Positions 30,960 through 39,511 are shown, counted from the stretch's first letter. The stretch: DNA of 64,000 nt from Rhodovarius crocodyli (GCF_004005855.1 NZ_SACL01000006.1:186001-250000), one strand, 5' to 3'. A program made the numbers and translations. Notes: generated by a model not told the origin, from the sequence alone.

Positions 30960-31721
30960 TCAGCGCGGCGCCATGCGGATGGCGCCGTCCATGCGGATCG
31001 TCTCGCCGTTCAGATAGCCGTTCTCGACGATCTGCATCGCGAGCTTGGCATATTCCTCGGGCAGGCCCAGGCGCGGCGGGTTGGGAACGGAGGCCGCGAG
31101 CGAGGCCTTCACGTCATCCCGCAGCCGCGCCAGCATCGGGGTGTCCATGATGCCGGGCGCGATGGTGCAGACGCGGATGTGCTTGCTGGCCAGGTCGCGC
31201 GCGGCGCAGATGGTCATGCCGATCACGCCCGCCTTGGACGCCGCATAGCCCATCTGGCCGATCTGCCCCTCATAGCCGGCGACGGAGGCCGTCATGACCA
31301 CCACGCCGCGCTCGCCGTCGGGCAGCGTCTCGGTCTTGGCCATGGCGGCGGCGGCCAGGCGCAGCACATTGAAGCTGCCAGTCAGGTTGACCTTCACGAT
31401 GGCCTCATAGGTCTCGAGCGAGCCCGGCGCGCCGTCGCGGTCCAGCACGCGCACCGGCCCGCCCCGGCCCGCGCAATGCACGACCACGCGCAAGGGGCCG
31501 AGCGAGGCCGCCTTGTCCACCGCGGCCTGGAAGCTGTCGGTGTCCGTCACGTCGGCGGCCACGAAATGCGCGCCGATCTCGGCGGCCACCGCGACACCGG
31601 GGCTGTTCGCCAGGTCAGCCAGCACCACGGTCGCACCGGCCGCGATCAGCCGCTGCGCCGTCGCCAGGCCCAAACCCGAGGCGCCGCCCGTGACGATCGC
31701 CACCGCACCCTGAACGTCCAT
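30960..31721 (-). CDS. SDR dehydrogenase, 3-hydroxyacyl-CoA dehydrogenase type-2 (HSD10) like
   Basis: A 253-residue short-chain dehydrogenase. The NAD-binding motif TGGASGLG is near residues 11-18, VVHCAGRGG replaces the usual NNAG, and the catalytic residues are Ser in MTASVAGYEG and YxxxK in YAASKAG (near 160). The C-terminal block RLGLPEEYAKLAMQIVEN then LNGETIRMDGAIRM is characteristic of the HSD17B10 group, acting on (S)-3-hydroxyacyl-CoA in branched fatty acid or amino acid breakdown. ATG 31721 has AGGAG nearby upstream; the longer frame is unlikely. It is divergent from the papain-like gene. Confidence 0.85.
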   Translation of the reverse strand: MDVQGAVAIVTGGASGLGLATAQRLIAAGATVVLADLANSPGVAVAAEIGAHFVAADVTDTDSFQAAVDKAASLGPLRVVVHCAGRGGPVRVLDRDGAPGSLETYEAIVKVNLTGSFNVLRLAAAAMAKTETLPDGERGVVVMTASVAGYEGQIGQMGYAASKAGVIGMTICAARDLASKHIRVCTIAPGIMDTPMLARLRDDVKASLAASVPNPPRLGLPEEYAKLAMQIVENGYLNGETIRMDGAIRMAPR

Positions 31722-31885
31722 CCCATTCTTCTCCTGTTTCGACAGGCGAAATGGGCCATGAAGCGCCGGACCGTGCAAGGGGGCCCGCCCCATAGACCAC
31801 CCCTACCGCCGCAAGAGGGGGCATCGGCTTGCAAATGGGCCTGTTTCGACCTCAGATCGGCACACGACATCGTGAGGAAACGCCC

Positions 31886-32557
31886 TTGGCCAAGGTCTGG
31901 GTCTACAACTGGAACCATGTGCGCGGCGGCGAGGGCGCTGCCTGGGGCCACTCCGCGCTGCAGATCGAGGCCGGCGCCTACATCTCCTGGTGGCCGTCGC
32001 GGGACGACGAGCGCCACTATGCGGTGGACCGGAACAAGAGCCCCTTCATGGCGCGGATGATGAACAGGATCATCGGCACCACCAACGTCTACAAGGTGAA
32101 GCACCGCTGCAACCCGAGCTATCAGCACGACATCACCGATGAGGGGCGCGCGGCGGATGTGGTCGTCGAAATCGCGGCCGATGTGCTGAATACGGGTGCT
32201 ATCGAACGCTGGTGGGCCGGCTATGCCTATGAGGCGGCCTCCTATCACAGCATCAAGAAGAACTGCTCCACCACCGTCATCCGCGCGCTTCGCGCCGGCG
32301 GCTCCGACAGCCACGTCTCCGTCACCAAGCTGGGCCTGAGCGGCAAGCTGCCCAGCATCGACTTCTTCTCGAAGCGGACCGGCTGGGAACCGACGGACGT
32401 CATGGCCTATCTGCGGTTGATGAACCGCAGCCTGGGCGATGCGAAGGTCAATCTCAACGCGAACAACGTGGCACCCCGCAACGTGCCGGTGGAAGGCACG
32501 GGGGTGCAGATGTGCGAGGCGCATGGCCAGCCATTGCTGACCTGCTCCAACTGCTGA
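31886..32557 (+). CDS. Uncharacterised protein, possible permuted papain/NlpC-like fold
   Basis: A 223-residue protein of no family I can name. TTG 31886 is the likely start: GAGGAAA lies 6-7 bases upstream, and the residues before it look non-coding. Near the N-terminus is WGHSALQI with H22, followed by GAYISWWPS; near the middle is KKNCSTTVIRAL with C127. Conserved-looking His before Cys, each beside a Gly or Asn, is the order found in circularly permuted NlpC/P60 proteins such as LRAT and YiiX, so a thiol hydrolase or transferase is possible. There is no signal peptide. The last 16 residues hold three cysteines (CEAHG, TCSNC). It is followed by the XRE regulator in the opposite direction. 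Confidence 0.55.
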   Translation: MAKVWVYNWNHVRGGEGAAWGHSALQIEAGAYISWWPSRDDERHYAVDRNKSPFMARMMNRIIGTTNVYKVKHRCNPSYQHDITDEGRAADVVVEIAADVLNTGAIERWWAGYAYEAASYHSIKKNCSTTVIRALRAGGSDSHVSVTKLGLSGKLPSIDFFSKRTGWEPTDVMAYLRLMNRSLGDAKVNLNANNVAPRNVPVEGTGVQMCEAHGQPLLTCSNC

Positions 32558-32578
32558 AGCCGCGGGGCGGCCCGCGCC

Positions 32579-33457
32579 TCAGCGGGTCTCGGCCTCGCGG
32601 ATCAGTTGACGAACGCGCTCCGCGGCGGCCCCGCCCTTCAGCGCATCCCGCCAGACCGATTCGGCCACGCGCTGGTGCATGCCGATCGCGTCATCCGCGC
32701 TGGTGATGCTGGTCACGCCGGTGCTGACCCAGGGCAGGCAATCGATCGGGAAGGGGCTGGTGGCGACATGCGCGCGTTCCCGCCCGCGCATGATCCGGAA
32801 GGTGCCGGAGGGCTCGACCCCCTGCGCCAGGCCTATCTGCAAGCCGATCGGTAGGCTTTCCATCAGCGTGGCGATGTTGCTGGCCTCGGCGATCGCGGCG
32901 ATGCGGCAGCGGGCGCGCGTCGGCTCGGGGATGGGCAGGGAGCCCGCCACGCCCTCGGTGAGGAAGCGGCGCACGGTGCTCTCGCACAGCACGACCGTCA
33001 TGTTGGGGCGGCGGGCGGAATAGTTGCGCTTGCGGAAGTTCAGCGTCTGCATCGCCTGCTCGATGGCGGCCAGCGCCACTGCCCGGTCCGGCGCGTTGAT
33101 GACGCTTTCTGACCAGGCCTCGACCATCGCGCCGTCGAAGGCGTCCGTCGTCAGCGGCTGGCACAGCCGGCCACCCACCTGCAGGATCTGGTCGGCCTGT
33201 TCCTCAAGGTTGCGCAGCCGCTCGGCAAAGGCTGCGGGGCGGGAGAAATACTCCACCCCGATGCCCAGCAGAGACAGCGGCGAGATCTTCAGGAGCTCCG
33301 CGAGACGACGGATCGTCTCGAGCTTGATGACCTCGCCCTTCTCATAGCGATACAGAGCAGCCCGCGAGACGCCCAGGCGTGCGGCGATTTCCTCCGCACG
33401 CATGCCGGACTCAAGCCGATAGGCCCGCAACTGCTGACCGACATCCGCGAACTTCAT
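32579..33457 (-). CDS. XRE-family transcriptional regulator
   Basis: A 292-residue regulator. Residues 5-60 form an HTH_XRE domain (LRAYRLESGMRAEEIAARLGV, then SRAALYRYEKGE as the recognition helix region). The remaining 230 residues are an uncharacterised effector domain without predicted membrane segments; a short Cys-containing VVLCESTVRRF block resembles the dimerisation part of some TetR-like sensors, but I cannot assign it. The upstream DNA has repeated CAAAAC motifs and an inverted repeat, suggesting autoregulation. It ends 21 bp from the papain-like gene, convergent with it. Confidence 0.85.
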   Translation of the reverse strand: MKFADVGQQLRAYRLESGMRAEEIAARLGVSRAALYRYEKGEVIKLETIRRLAELLKISPLSLLGIGVEYFSRPAAFAERLRNLEEQADQILQVGGRLCQPLTTDAFDGAMVEAWSESVINAPDRAVALAAIEQAMQTLNFRKRNYSARRPNMTVVLCESTVRRFLTEGVAGSLPIPEPTRARCRIAAIAEASNIATLMESLPIGLQIGLAQGVEPSGTFRIMRGRERAHVATSPFPIDCLPWVSTGVTSITSADDAIGMHQRVAESVWRDALKGGAAAERVRQLIREAETR

Positions 33458-33477
33458 GCAACCTCCAGCAGGTAACC

Positions 33478-33567
33478 GTTTTGGTCTACAACCACGCTCG
33501 GTGAGATACGAGCCCCGAATTTAGAAACTCATCTCACCAAAACGTGATAGCGGCTCAAAACTTGATA
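33478..33567. promoter_or_regulatory. Repeat-rich promoter/operator of the XRE gene
   Basis: The 148-bp gap upstream of the regulator has a perfect inverted repeat GGTGAGAT (33500-33507) and ATCTCACC (33531-33538). It also has a 12-bp direct repeat CAAAACGTGATA (33538-33549) and CAAAACTTGATA (33556-33567) with one mismatch. On the opposite strand another CAAAACGG occurs at 33476-33483. These are plausible binding sites for the XRE protein itself. Confidence 0.45.
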
Positions 33568-33605
33568 CATTCTTAATCCGCTGAAGATCGTTCCGGCTAG
33601 TCGAT

Positions 33606-34490
33606 TCAGACCTTGCTCCCGATCTCGTGAGCGGCCAGCGTCTCCAGCGCCTTGACCATTCCCGAGTGATCGAGCTGTGAGCCGCCGGCCGCCGACACGG
33701 CCGTGAAAAGCTGCTGCGCGCTGGCGGTGTGCGGCAGCGCGACGCCCAGTTCCTTCGCGGCCGACAGCGCCAGGTTCAGGTCCTTCTGGTGCAACGCGAT
33801 CCGGAAACCCGGGTTGAACGTATGCTGGATCATTCGTTCCGCGTGAACTTCAAGAATGCGGGAGTTGGCGAAACCGCCCATCAGCGCCTGGCGGACCTTC
33901 GCCGGGTCGGCCCCCGCCTTTGACGCGAAGACCAGCGCCTCGGCCACCGCCTCGATGTTCAGGGCCACGATGATCTGGTTGGCCACCTTGCAGGTCTGCC
34001 CGGCACCGATGCCGCCCACCAGCGTGATGTTCTTGCCCATCAGTTCAAACAGCGGGCGCGCGCGCTCGAACGCCGCGTCCTTGCCGCCGCACATGATGGT
34101 CAGGCTGGCGGCCTTGGCCCCCACCTCGCCGCCCGAGACCGGGGCATCGACGTAATCGGCGCCCAGCGCCTCGACCTTGGCCGCGTAGTCCTTCGTCGCG
34201 GTCGGCGAGATGGAGGACATGTCGATCACCAGCTTGCCGGCCGACAGGCCCGCCGCCACGCCGCCCTCGGCGAACAGCGCGCGCTCCACATCGGGGGTGT
34301 CGGGCACCATCACGATGATGACGTCCGCCGCCTTCGCCACGTCGGTGGCGGTCGGCAGGATGGTGAAGGCGTCGCGCGCCTCCGCCTTCAGGCTCGCACG
34401 CTCGGGCGCATAGATCTCATGGCCGCCATTCTTCAGGTTCAGCGCCATGGGCAGGCCCATGATGCCGAGGCCGACAAAACCGATCTTCAT
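33606..34490 (-). CDS. garR: 2-hydroxy-3-oxopropionate reductase (tartronate semialdehyde reductase)
   Basis: A 294-residue NAD(P)-dependent beta-hydroxyacid dehydrogenase turning tartronate semialdehyde into glycerate in glyoxylate assimilation. Motifs: GLGIMG (6-11) for the nucleotide, DAPVSGGEVGA near 117 for substrate binding, and GxGxxxKxxN as GAGQTCKVANQ near 168 with the catalytic Lys. ATG 34490 begins at MKIGFVG, whereas the longer frame reads into the intergenic region. It is 22 bp downstream of hyi, matching the gcl-hyi-glxR arrangement, but gcl is not in the window. It could also be named glxR. Confidence 0.92.
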   Translation of the reverse strand: MKIGFVGLGIMGLPMALNLKNGGHEIYAPERASLKAEARDAFTILPTATDVAKAADVIIVMVPDTPDVERALFAEGGVAAGLSAGKLVIDMSSISPTATKDYAAKVEALGADYVDAPVSGGEVGAKAASLTIMCGGKDAAFERARPLFELMGKNITLVGGIGAGQTCKVANQIIVALNIEAVAEALVFASKAGADPAKVRQALMGGFANSRILEVHAERMIQHTFNPGFRIALHQKDLNLALSAAKELGVALPHTASAQQLFTAVSAAGGSQLDHSGMVKALETLAAHEIGSKV

Positions 34491-34512
34491 TCTGTGCTTC
34501 CCTCTTCTCGGA

Positions 34513-35295
34513 TCACTTCGCGCGCCAGGGCTGGAACCAGCCCAGGCCCGCATTCGTCTCGCCCTTCGGCCGGTATTCGCAGCCGATCCAGCCGCGATAG
34601 CCCGCGGCGTCGATTTCCCTGAACACGAAGTCCCAGTTCACCTCGCCGGTGCCGGGCTCGTTGCGGCCCGGCGTGTCGGCCACCTGCATGTGGGCGATAT
34701 AGGGCAGCGCCGCCTTCATGCGCGGCACCAGGTCACCCTCGGTGATCTGGGTGTGGTACAGGTCGAACTGCAGCCCCAGCCGGTCGGGCCCCACCGCCTC
34801 GATCGCCGCGATGCCGTTGGCCACCCCGGTCAGCGCATAGCCCGGCATGTCGCGCTGGTTGATCGGCTCGATCACGCATTTCACGCCCTGTGCGATCGCC
34901 TTCTCCGTCGCCCAGGCCAGGTTGATGGCATAGAGGCAGGTCAGCGTGCCCTGGCTGACGCCGGGCGGCACCATGCCGGCCATCACATGGATGCGCGGGC
35001 AGCCCAGCTCACCGGCATAGTCCAGCGCCTTCAGGATGCCGTCGCGGAACTCCTGCTGGCGGCCCGGCAGGCTGGCCGTGCCGCGCTCCCCATTCGCCCA
35101 GTCGCCCGGGGGGGCGTTGAACAGCACCTGCTGCAGCCCGTTATCCATCAGGCGCGCGGCGATGTCCTTGGCGGCGAATTCATAGGGGAACAGGAACTCC
35201 ACCGCCTCGAACCCCGCCGCGCGGGCGGCGGCGAAGCGGTCGAGGAACGGCACCTCGTTGAACATCATGGACAGATTGGCGGCGAAACGCGGCAT
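34513..35295 (-). CDS. hyi: Hydroxypyruvate isomerase
   Basis: A 260-residue TIM-barrel isomerase (xylose-isomerase-like) converting hydroxypyruvate and tartronate semialdehyde. The N-terminal FAANLSMMFNEVPFLDRF, middle VMAGMVPPG and IEPINQRDMPGY, and C-terminal QVADTPGRNEPGTGEVNW blocks are characteristic; the glutamates in IEPIN and GTGEVNW are the metal/acid-base pair. It is placed upstream of garR in one operon, which confirms the glyoxylate-to-glycerate role. Confidence 0.93.
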   Translation of the reverse strand: MPRFAANLSMMFNEVPFLDRFAAARAAGFEAVEFLFPYEFAAKDIAARLMDNGLQQVLFNAPPGDWANGERGTASLPGRQQEFRDGILKALDYAGELGCPRIHVMAGMVPPGVSQGTLTCLYAINLAWATEKAIAQGVKCVIEPINQRDMPGYALTGVANGIAAIEAVGPDRLGLQFDLYHTQITEGDLVPRMKAALPYIAHMQVADTPGRNEPGTGEVNWDFVFREIDAAGYRGWIGCEYRPKGETNAGLGWFQPWRAK

Positions 35296-35346
35296 CGGTC
35301 GCTCCCTGGATTTGGGAGCAAGGCGTAGCCCGCTCGCCGCCTGCTG

Positions 35347-35958
35347 TCACCACATGCTGGCGGCAGCCCGCTGGGGCCATTCCCTGTCGTAGGGCTCGGC
35401 CTGGATCTCGCCGCGCGTCATGGATTGCAGGATCTGGCCCGGCGTCGGCAGTCCCTTGGCCAGTTCCTGGCTGGCCGGATCCCACAGGCGCGACCGCACG
35501 ATGGCGCGCGCGCACTGGAAGTAGATCTCGTCCACCGTGATGACGGCCACCGTGCGCGGCAGCGCGCCCTCCACCGAGAAGCTCTCACGCAGCGCCTGGT
35601 CCGCCGTCACCTTCGCGCGCCCGTTCACCCTGAGCGCATTGCCGCTGCCCGGCACCAGGTACATCAGCGCCACGCGCGGGTCGCGCACCATGTTGCGGAT
35701 GCTGTCGATGCGGTTGTTGCCGCGCCGGTCCGGCAGCAGCAGCGTCTTGCGGTCCTGGATGCGCGTCAGCCCGAAAGCGTCGCCGCGCGGCGAGCAATCC
35801 AGCCCCTCCGGCCCCACCGTGGCCAGGGCGCAAAAGGGCGCGGCCTCGATGATGCGGCCATAGGCGTCGGTGACGTGGTCCGCCACCTTGCCGGTGCTGG
35901 CCAGGACCGGAATGCCGTAGATGGCCTCCAGTTCCGCCTCGGTCTCGATGATCTGCAT
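35347..35958 (-). CDS. Pyridoxamine 5'-phosphate oxidase family protein (PPOX, MSMEG_1061-like)
   Basis: A 203-residue split-barrel flavin-binding protein. The stretch ALATVGPEGLDCSPRGD and LPDRRGNNRIDSIRNMV matches the PPOX-like FMN-binding proteins of the MSMEG_1061 subfamily, whose substrates are mostly unknown. ATG 35958 (MQIIETEAEL) is used; the longer frame lies in the DUF1045 gene. It overlaps that gene by one base (TGATG), so the two are cotranscribed. A link to the phosphonate operon upstream is possible only by position. Confidence 0.85.
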   Translation of the reverse strand: MQIIETEAELEAIYGIPVLASTGKVADHVTDAYGRIIEAAPFCALATVGPEGLDCSPRGDAFGLTRIQDRKTLLLPDRRGNNRIDSIRNMVRDPRVALMYLVPGSGNALRVNGRAKVTADQALRESFSVEGALPRTVAVITVDEIYFQCARAIVRSRLWDPASQELAKGLPTPGQILQSMTRGEIQAEPYDREWPQRAAASMW

Positions 35959-36638
35959 CAGGCACCTTTCAGCGGAAAGCGTTCCGCAATCAGGAAGGGG
36001 GCACCCGGGCCGGCCTGGGTGAACACGCACAGCTCCCGCACCAGGCGCGGCATGGCCGGCACCGCGCCGAAATGCGCCAGCAAGGGCGGCAGCACCGCCT
36101 CACGCGCCGCATCGTCCAGCCGCTGGGTCAGCGTCACGTGGAACTGGAAATCCTCGAACACATAGGGGTAGCCCCAGCGCGCCAGGTTGGCCTCGTGCCG
36201 CTCGCTCAGCTTCGCGCGGCGGCGGCGTTCCAGCTCGGCCTCGGTCGGCGGCTGGCGAAAACCGTCCAGCGCCTCCACGCAACTGTCCGCCAGCGCATAA
36301 AGCGGCGGGCAAGGCGCCGTCTCCCGCAGCGCCAGAAACCCCTTCAGATTCTGCACCGACAGCGGCGGCAGCGCGAATACCCGCGTGGCCGCCGCCAGCG
36401 CCTGCACCTCACGGCACAGCTCATCCCACGGCCGCGCCAGCCGGAACGGCGGCTTCAACGTCGCATGCAGCCCATAGCCGCGCGGATCGCCCGTGATCTC
36501 GGCAATGCCGGGCACCGGCGGCTGCTCCACCAAGGCCCCCGTCTCCGCATCCCGCCCCAGCCAAGCCGAGCCCAGCACATGCAACGGGTCGCTCACCTCC
36601 GGCGCCCAGTAGACGCCGGCACGCATGGGAGGCGTCAT
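35958..36638 (-). CDS. DUF1045 family protein, 2H phosphoesterase-like
   Basis: A 226-residue protein of the DUF1045 group seen in C-P lyase operons (annotated as putative phosphonate metabolism protein). It has two HxT motifs of the 2H superfamily: H58-A-T60 in GLHATLKPPF and H167-V-T169 in FHVTLTQRL, 107 residues apart, the expected geometry for a cyclic or linear phosphodiester hydrolase. Its substrate in phosphonate degradation is not proven; processing a ribose cyclic phosphate intermediate, the role of PhnP elsewhere, is an inference. phnP itself is not in the window. It lies downstream of phnM beyond a repeat cluster. Confidence 0.85.
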   Translation of the reverse strand: MTPPMRAGVYWAPEVSDPLHVLGSAWLGRDAETGALVEQPPVPGIAEITGDPRGYGLHATLKPPFRLARPWDELCREVQALAAATRVFALPPLSVQNLKGFLALRETAPCPPLYALADSCVEALDGFRQPPTEAELERRRRAKLSERHEANLARWGYPYVFEDFQFHVTLTQRLDDAAREAVLPPLLAHFGAVPAMPRLVRELCVFTQAGPGAPFLIAERFPLKGA

Positions 36639-36650
36639 GGGAAGGGCGCT

Positions 36651-36911
36651 TCAAGGGGCTTCGCCCCCTGGACCCCCATCAAGGGGCGCTGCCCCTTGAA
36701 ACCCCGCCAGGAGCCTGTGGCCCCTGGACCCCCATGAGTTAACTGGAAGTTTGGGGAGGGGGCACGGAACGCGCGTCGGGCCAGGAGGCTGCGCGGAGCC
36801 CCCTCCCCAGACTTCCAGCTCCCGGTTTCCAAAGGCCTTTCGGCCTTTGGCGGGTTCCAAGGGCAGAGCCCTTGGTGGGGGTTCGGGGGCAAGGCCCCCG
36901 AGGCGCGCCAA
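36651..36911. repeat. Multi-hairpin intergenic repeat R1
   Basis: This 261-bp stretch between DUF1045 and phnM is built of hairpins. There is a GGGG-type stem, an AAGGGGCGCTGCCCCTT stem, and a central stem of 21 bp with arms 36743-36763 and 36798-36818 that differ at one position (a T-G wobble). Then come the CTCCCGGTTTCC linker, an AAAGGCC/GGCCTTT hairpin, a CAAGGGCAGAGCCCTTG hairpin and a GGGGGCAAGGCCCCC hairpin ending next to the phnM stop. It belongs to the family described at R2-R6. Confidence 0.75.
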
Positions 36912-36915
36912 CCCA

Positions 36916-38052
36916 TCACACCACCCGTGCGCCCTGGCGCCACACGCGGCGCACGAAGGGCAGGCCGACGTGGTGCTTGACCTGCACCAGGTCGGCGTTG
37001 AGGCCGGGCTGGATGCGGCCGCGGTCGTGCAGTTTGGCGGCGCGGGCGGGGTTGGCGGTGATGGTGGCGATGGCGGCGGGCAGTCCCATGATGTCGGCGC
37101 TGGTATAGGCGGCTTCGATCATGGCGGCGGGAACGTAGTCGGAGGCGATGATATCCATCGCGCCGGCGCGGGCGACGTCGAGGGCCGCGACGTTGCCGGA
37201 GTGGCTGCCGCCGCGCACGATGTTGGGCGCGCCCAGGATGCTGTCTACGCCATGGGCCTTGGCGGCTTTCGCGGCCTCCATGGTCACCGGGAATTCGCTG
37301 ATCATGATCCCGTCGGCGGCGTTGCGCGCGATCTGCTCGGCGCTTTCGTCGTCATGGCTGGCGATGGGCAGGTTCCGGGCGGCGACGCGGTCCAGCACCC
37401 AGCGGCGGTGGGTTTCCAGGATGCGGCTGCGCTTTTCCAGCAGGTAGTCGACCTGCTGCTGCACGCGTTCGGTGCTCCAGCTGGTCTGGCGGGCGCGCAT
37501 GGCGATGTAGCGCGGCAGGTCGCGGTACTGGCCGATGCCGGGGGAGTGGTCCATCACGCTGATCATGGCGACCAGCGGGTGGTCGGCCACGGGGTCCAGC
37601 AGGCCGGGCAGGTCGTCGGCGGGCAGTTCGCAGCGAAGGTGCAGCAGGTGCTCGGCGCGCATCAGGCCCGTGGCGTGCATTTCCGTCAGGTCCAGCACGC
37701 CTTCCTTGAAGGTCTGGTCGCGGCCCTGGTCGAAGCCGAGGTCGCCCAGGCACAGCGCGTCGAACACGGTGGTGACGCCGGCCGCGGCGCATTGCGCGTC
37801 ATGCGCGATGAAGGCGCTGCGGGACGGCCAGCGGGCGTTGGCGCGCGGCTGCACCTGGCGTTCGAGGTTGTCGGTATGGACATCGACGACGCCGGGGATG
37901 ATGTCGTCGCCCTCGCAGTCCTCGGCGCCGGGGGCGTGGCTCAGCCCTTCGGAGACTTCGGCGATCTTGCCGTCGCGGAGGACCAGAGTGCCGTGAATGA
38001 CCGCATCGGGCAGGATGATGCGGGCGTTGGTCAGGATGGTGTCTTGGGTCAT
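36916..38052 (-). CDS. phnM: Alpha-D-ribose 1-methylphosphonate 5-triphosphate diphosphatase
   Basis: A 378-residue amidohydrolase-fold enzyme removing pyrophosphate from the ribose methylphosphonate triphosphate made by PhnGHIL. Metal-ligand motifs are VVDVHTDNLE near residue 57, a His-Asp pair in SHDDES near 245, GAPNIVRGGSHSGN near 290 and ASDYVP near 325. It ends the phnGHIJKLM series and overlaps phnL by 4 bp. Another PhnM copy is encoded after phnF. Confidence 0.95.
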   Translation of the reverse strand: MTQDTILTNARIILPDAVIHGTLVLRDGKIAEVSEGLSHAPGAEDCEGDDIIPGVVDVHTDNLERQVQPRANARWPSRSAFIAHDAQCAAAGVTTVFDALCLGDLGFDQGRDQTFKEGVLDLTEMHATGLMRAEHLLHLRCELPADDLPGLLDPVADHPLVAMISVMDHSPGIGQYRDLPRYIAMRARQTSWSTERVQQQVDYLLEKRSRILETHRRWVLDRVAARNLPIASHDDESAEQIARNAADGIMISEFPVTMEAAKAAKAHGVDSILGAPNIVRGGSHSGNVAALDVARAGAMDIIASDYVPAAMIEAAYTSADIMGLPAAIATITANPARAAKLHDRGRIQPGLNADLVQVKHHVGLPFVRRVWRQGARVV

Positions 38053-38744
38053 GCGGCTTTGCGGATCGGCTCTACGGTGAACAGGCGGTCGGCGACGCGG
38101 TCGCGGACGGGAAGGTCGTGGAAGATGCCCACCAGCGCGCTACCGGCGGCCTTAGCTTCCTGGATCAACTGTATCACCACCTCGGCATTGGCGGCATCCA
38201 GGCTGGCGGTGGGCTCGTCCAGCAGCATGATCGGGTGGCCGGCCGCGAAGCCGCGCGCCAGGTTCACGCGCTGCTGCTCGCCGCCCGAGAAGGTGGCGGG
38301 CGGCAGGTCGTGCAGGGCGTCGGGCAGGTTCAGGCGGCGCAGCAGTTCCGTCGCGCGGGCGAGGGCCGCGTCACGCGGGGTGCCGCGCGCGATCAGGGGT
38401 TCCGCCACGATATCGCGGGTCGCCACGCGCGGGATGACGCGCAGGAACTGTGAGACATAGCCCAGCGTGTCGCGGCGGATCTCGCGCATCATGCGCGGGT
38501 CGGCGGCGGTCATCTCGATCTCGGCATCGCGGTGCCGCAGGTGGATGCTGCCGGCCTCGGCGCCGTAATTGCCGTAGAGGCAGCGCATCAGGGTGGATTT
38601 GCCCGCGCCCGAGGGGCCGGTCAGCGCGATGCACTCCCCTGCCCTGACGCTGAGCTCGACGTTTTCCAGCACCGGGATGGTCACGCTGCCCTGGAGGTGG
38701 AGCGTGAAGGATTTGCCGAGGCCGTTTGTGCGAAGGACGATCAT
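38049..38744 (-). CDS. phnL: Phosphonate C-P lyase system protein PhnL
   Basis: A 231-residue ABC-type ATPase subunit of the C-P lyase system that helps attach phosphonate to ATP. Walker A is GPSGAGKSTL (near 43-52), signature [12 protein letters not shown] near 151 and Walker B IMLLDEPTASLD near 172. ATG 38744 overlaps the phnK stop; the long upstream frame is phnK shadow. It is closer to PhnL than PhnK by gene order and the TLHLQGSVTIPVLENV N-terminus. Confidence 0.95.
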   Translation of the reverse strand: MIVLRTNGLGKSFTLHLQGSVTIPVLENVELSVRAGECIALTGPSGAGKSTLMRCLYGNYGAEAGSIHLRHRDAEIEMTAADPRMMREIRRDTLGYVSQFLRVIPRVATRDIVAEPLIARGTPRDAALARATELLRRLNLPDALHDLPPATFSGGEQQRVNLARGFAAGHPIMLLDEPTASLDAANAEVVIQLIQEAKAAGSALVGIFHDLPVRDRVADRLFTVEPIRKAA

Positions 38745-39511
38745 GCCGCGAGCACCGAGCTGACGAGAAGCTGCGTGTAGGGGTGCTGGGGGTCGTCCAG
38801 CACCCGGTCGGTCAGGCCTTCCTCCACGATCCGGCCATGGCGCATCACCACGATCCGGTGGGAGAGCAGCCGCGCGGCCGCGATGTCGTGCGTGACCAGC
38901 AGCACCGCGAGGCCGAGATCGGCCACCAGGGAGCGGATGAGGTCCAGCAGCTTCGCCTGCACCGACACGTCCAGGCCGCCGGTGGGCTCGTCCATGAACA
39001 CCAGGCGCGGCCGCGTGACCAGCGTGCGGGCGATCTGCAGGCGCTGCTGCATGCCGCCGGAGAAGGTGCGCGGCAAATCGTCCATGCGGCTCGCGTCGAT
39101 CTCGACACGGCCGAGCCAATGGGCGGCTTCCTCGCGGATCTTGCCGAAATGGCGGGCGCCCGCGGCCATCAGCCGCTCACCCACATTGCCGCCGGCCGAG
39201 ACGTTCATGCGCAGCGCGTCACGCGCGTTCTGGTGCACGAAGCCCCATTCGCTGCGCATCAGCCGGCGCCGCGCGGCGTCGGAGATGTTCAGCACATCAT
39301 GATCCGTGCCCACGGCATCGGTGTAGGTCACGCAGCCGCCATCGGCCCCCTGCATGCCCGCCAGCACCTTGAGCAGCGAGGATTTGCCCGAGCCGCTTTC
39401 GCCCACGATGCCCACCACCTCACCGGGGTAGAGATCGAGCGAAACGTCGAGCAGCGCATCCACCGCGCCGAAGCGCAGGTTGAGGCCGCGGGCTTCCAAC
39501 AAGGGGTTCAT
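38741..39511 (-). CDS. phnK: Phosphonate C-P lyase system protein PhnK
   Basis: A 256-residue ABC-type ATPase that binds the PhnGHIJ core. Walker A is GESGSGKSSLLK (near residue 38), signature FSGGMQQRLQIAR near 150 and Walker B VFMDEPTGGLDVSVQ near 172, as in oligopeptide-type ATPases. It overlaps phnJ by 4 bp and phnL by 4 bp. Confidence 0.95.
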   Translation of the reverse strand: MNPLLEARGLNLRFGAVDALLDVSLDLYPGEVVGIVGESGSGKSSLLKVLAGMQGADGGCVTYTDAVGTDHDVLNISDAARRRLMRSEWGFVHQNARDALRMNVSAGGNVGERLMAAGARHFGKIREEAAHWLGRVEIDASRMDDLPRTFSGGMQQRLQIARTLVTRPRLVFMDEPTGGLDVSVQAKLLDLIRSLVADLGLAVLLVTHDIAAARLLSHRIVVMRHGRIVEEGLTDRVLDDPQHPYTQLLVSSVLAA

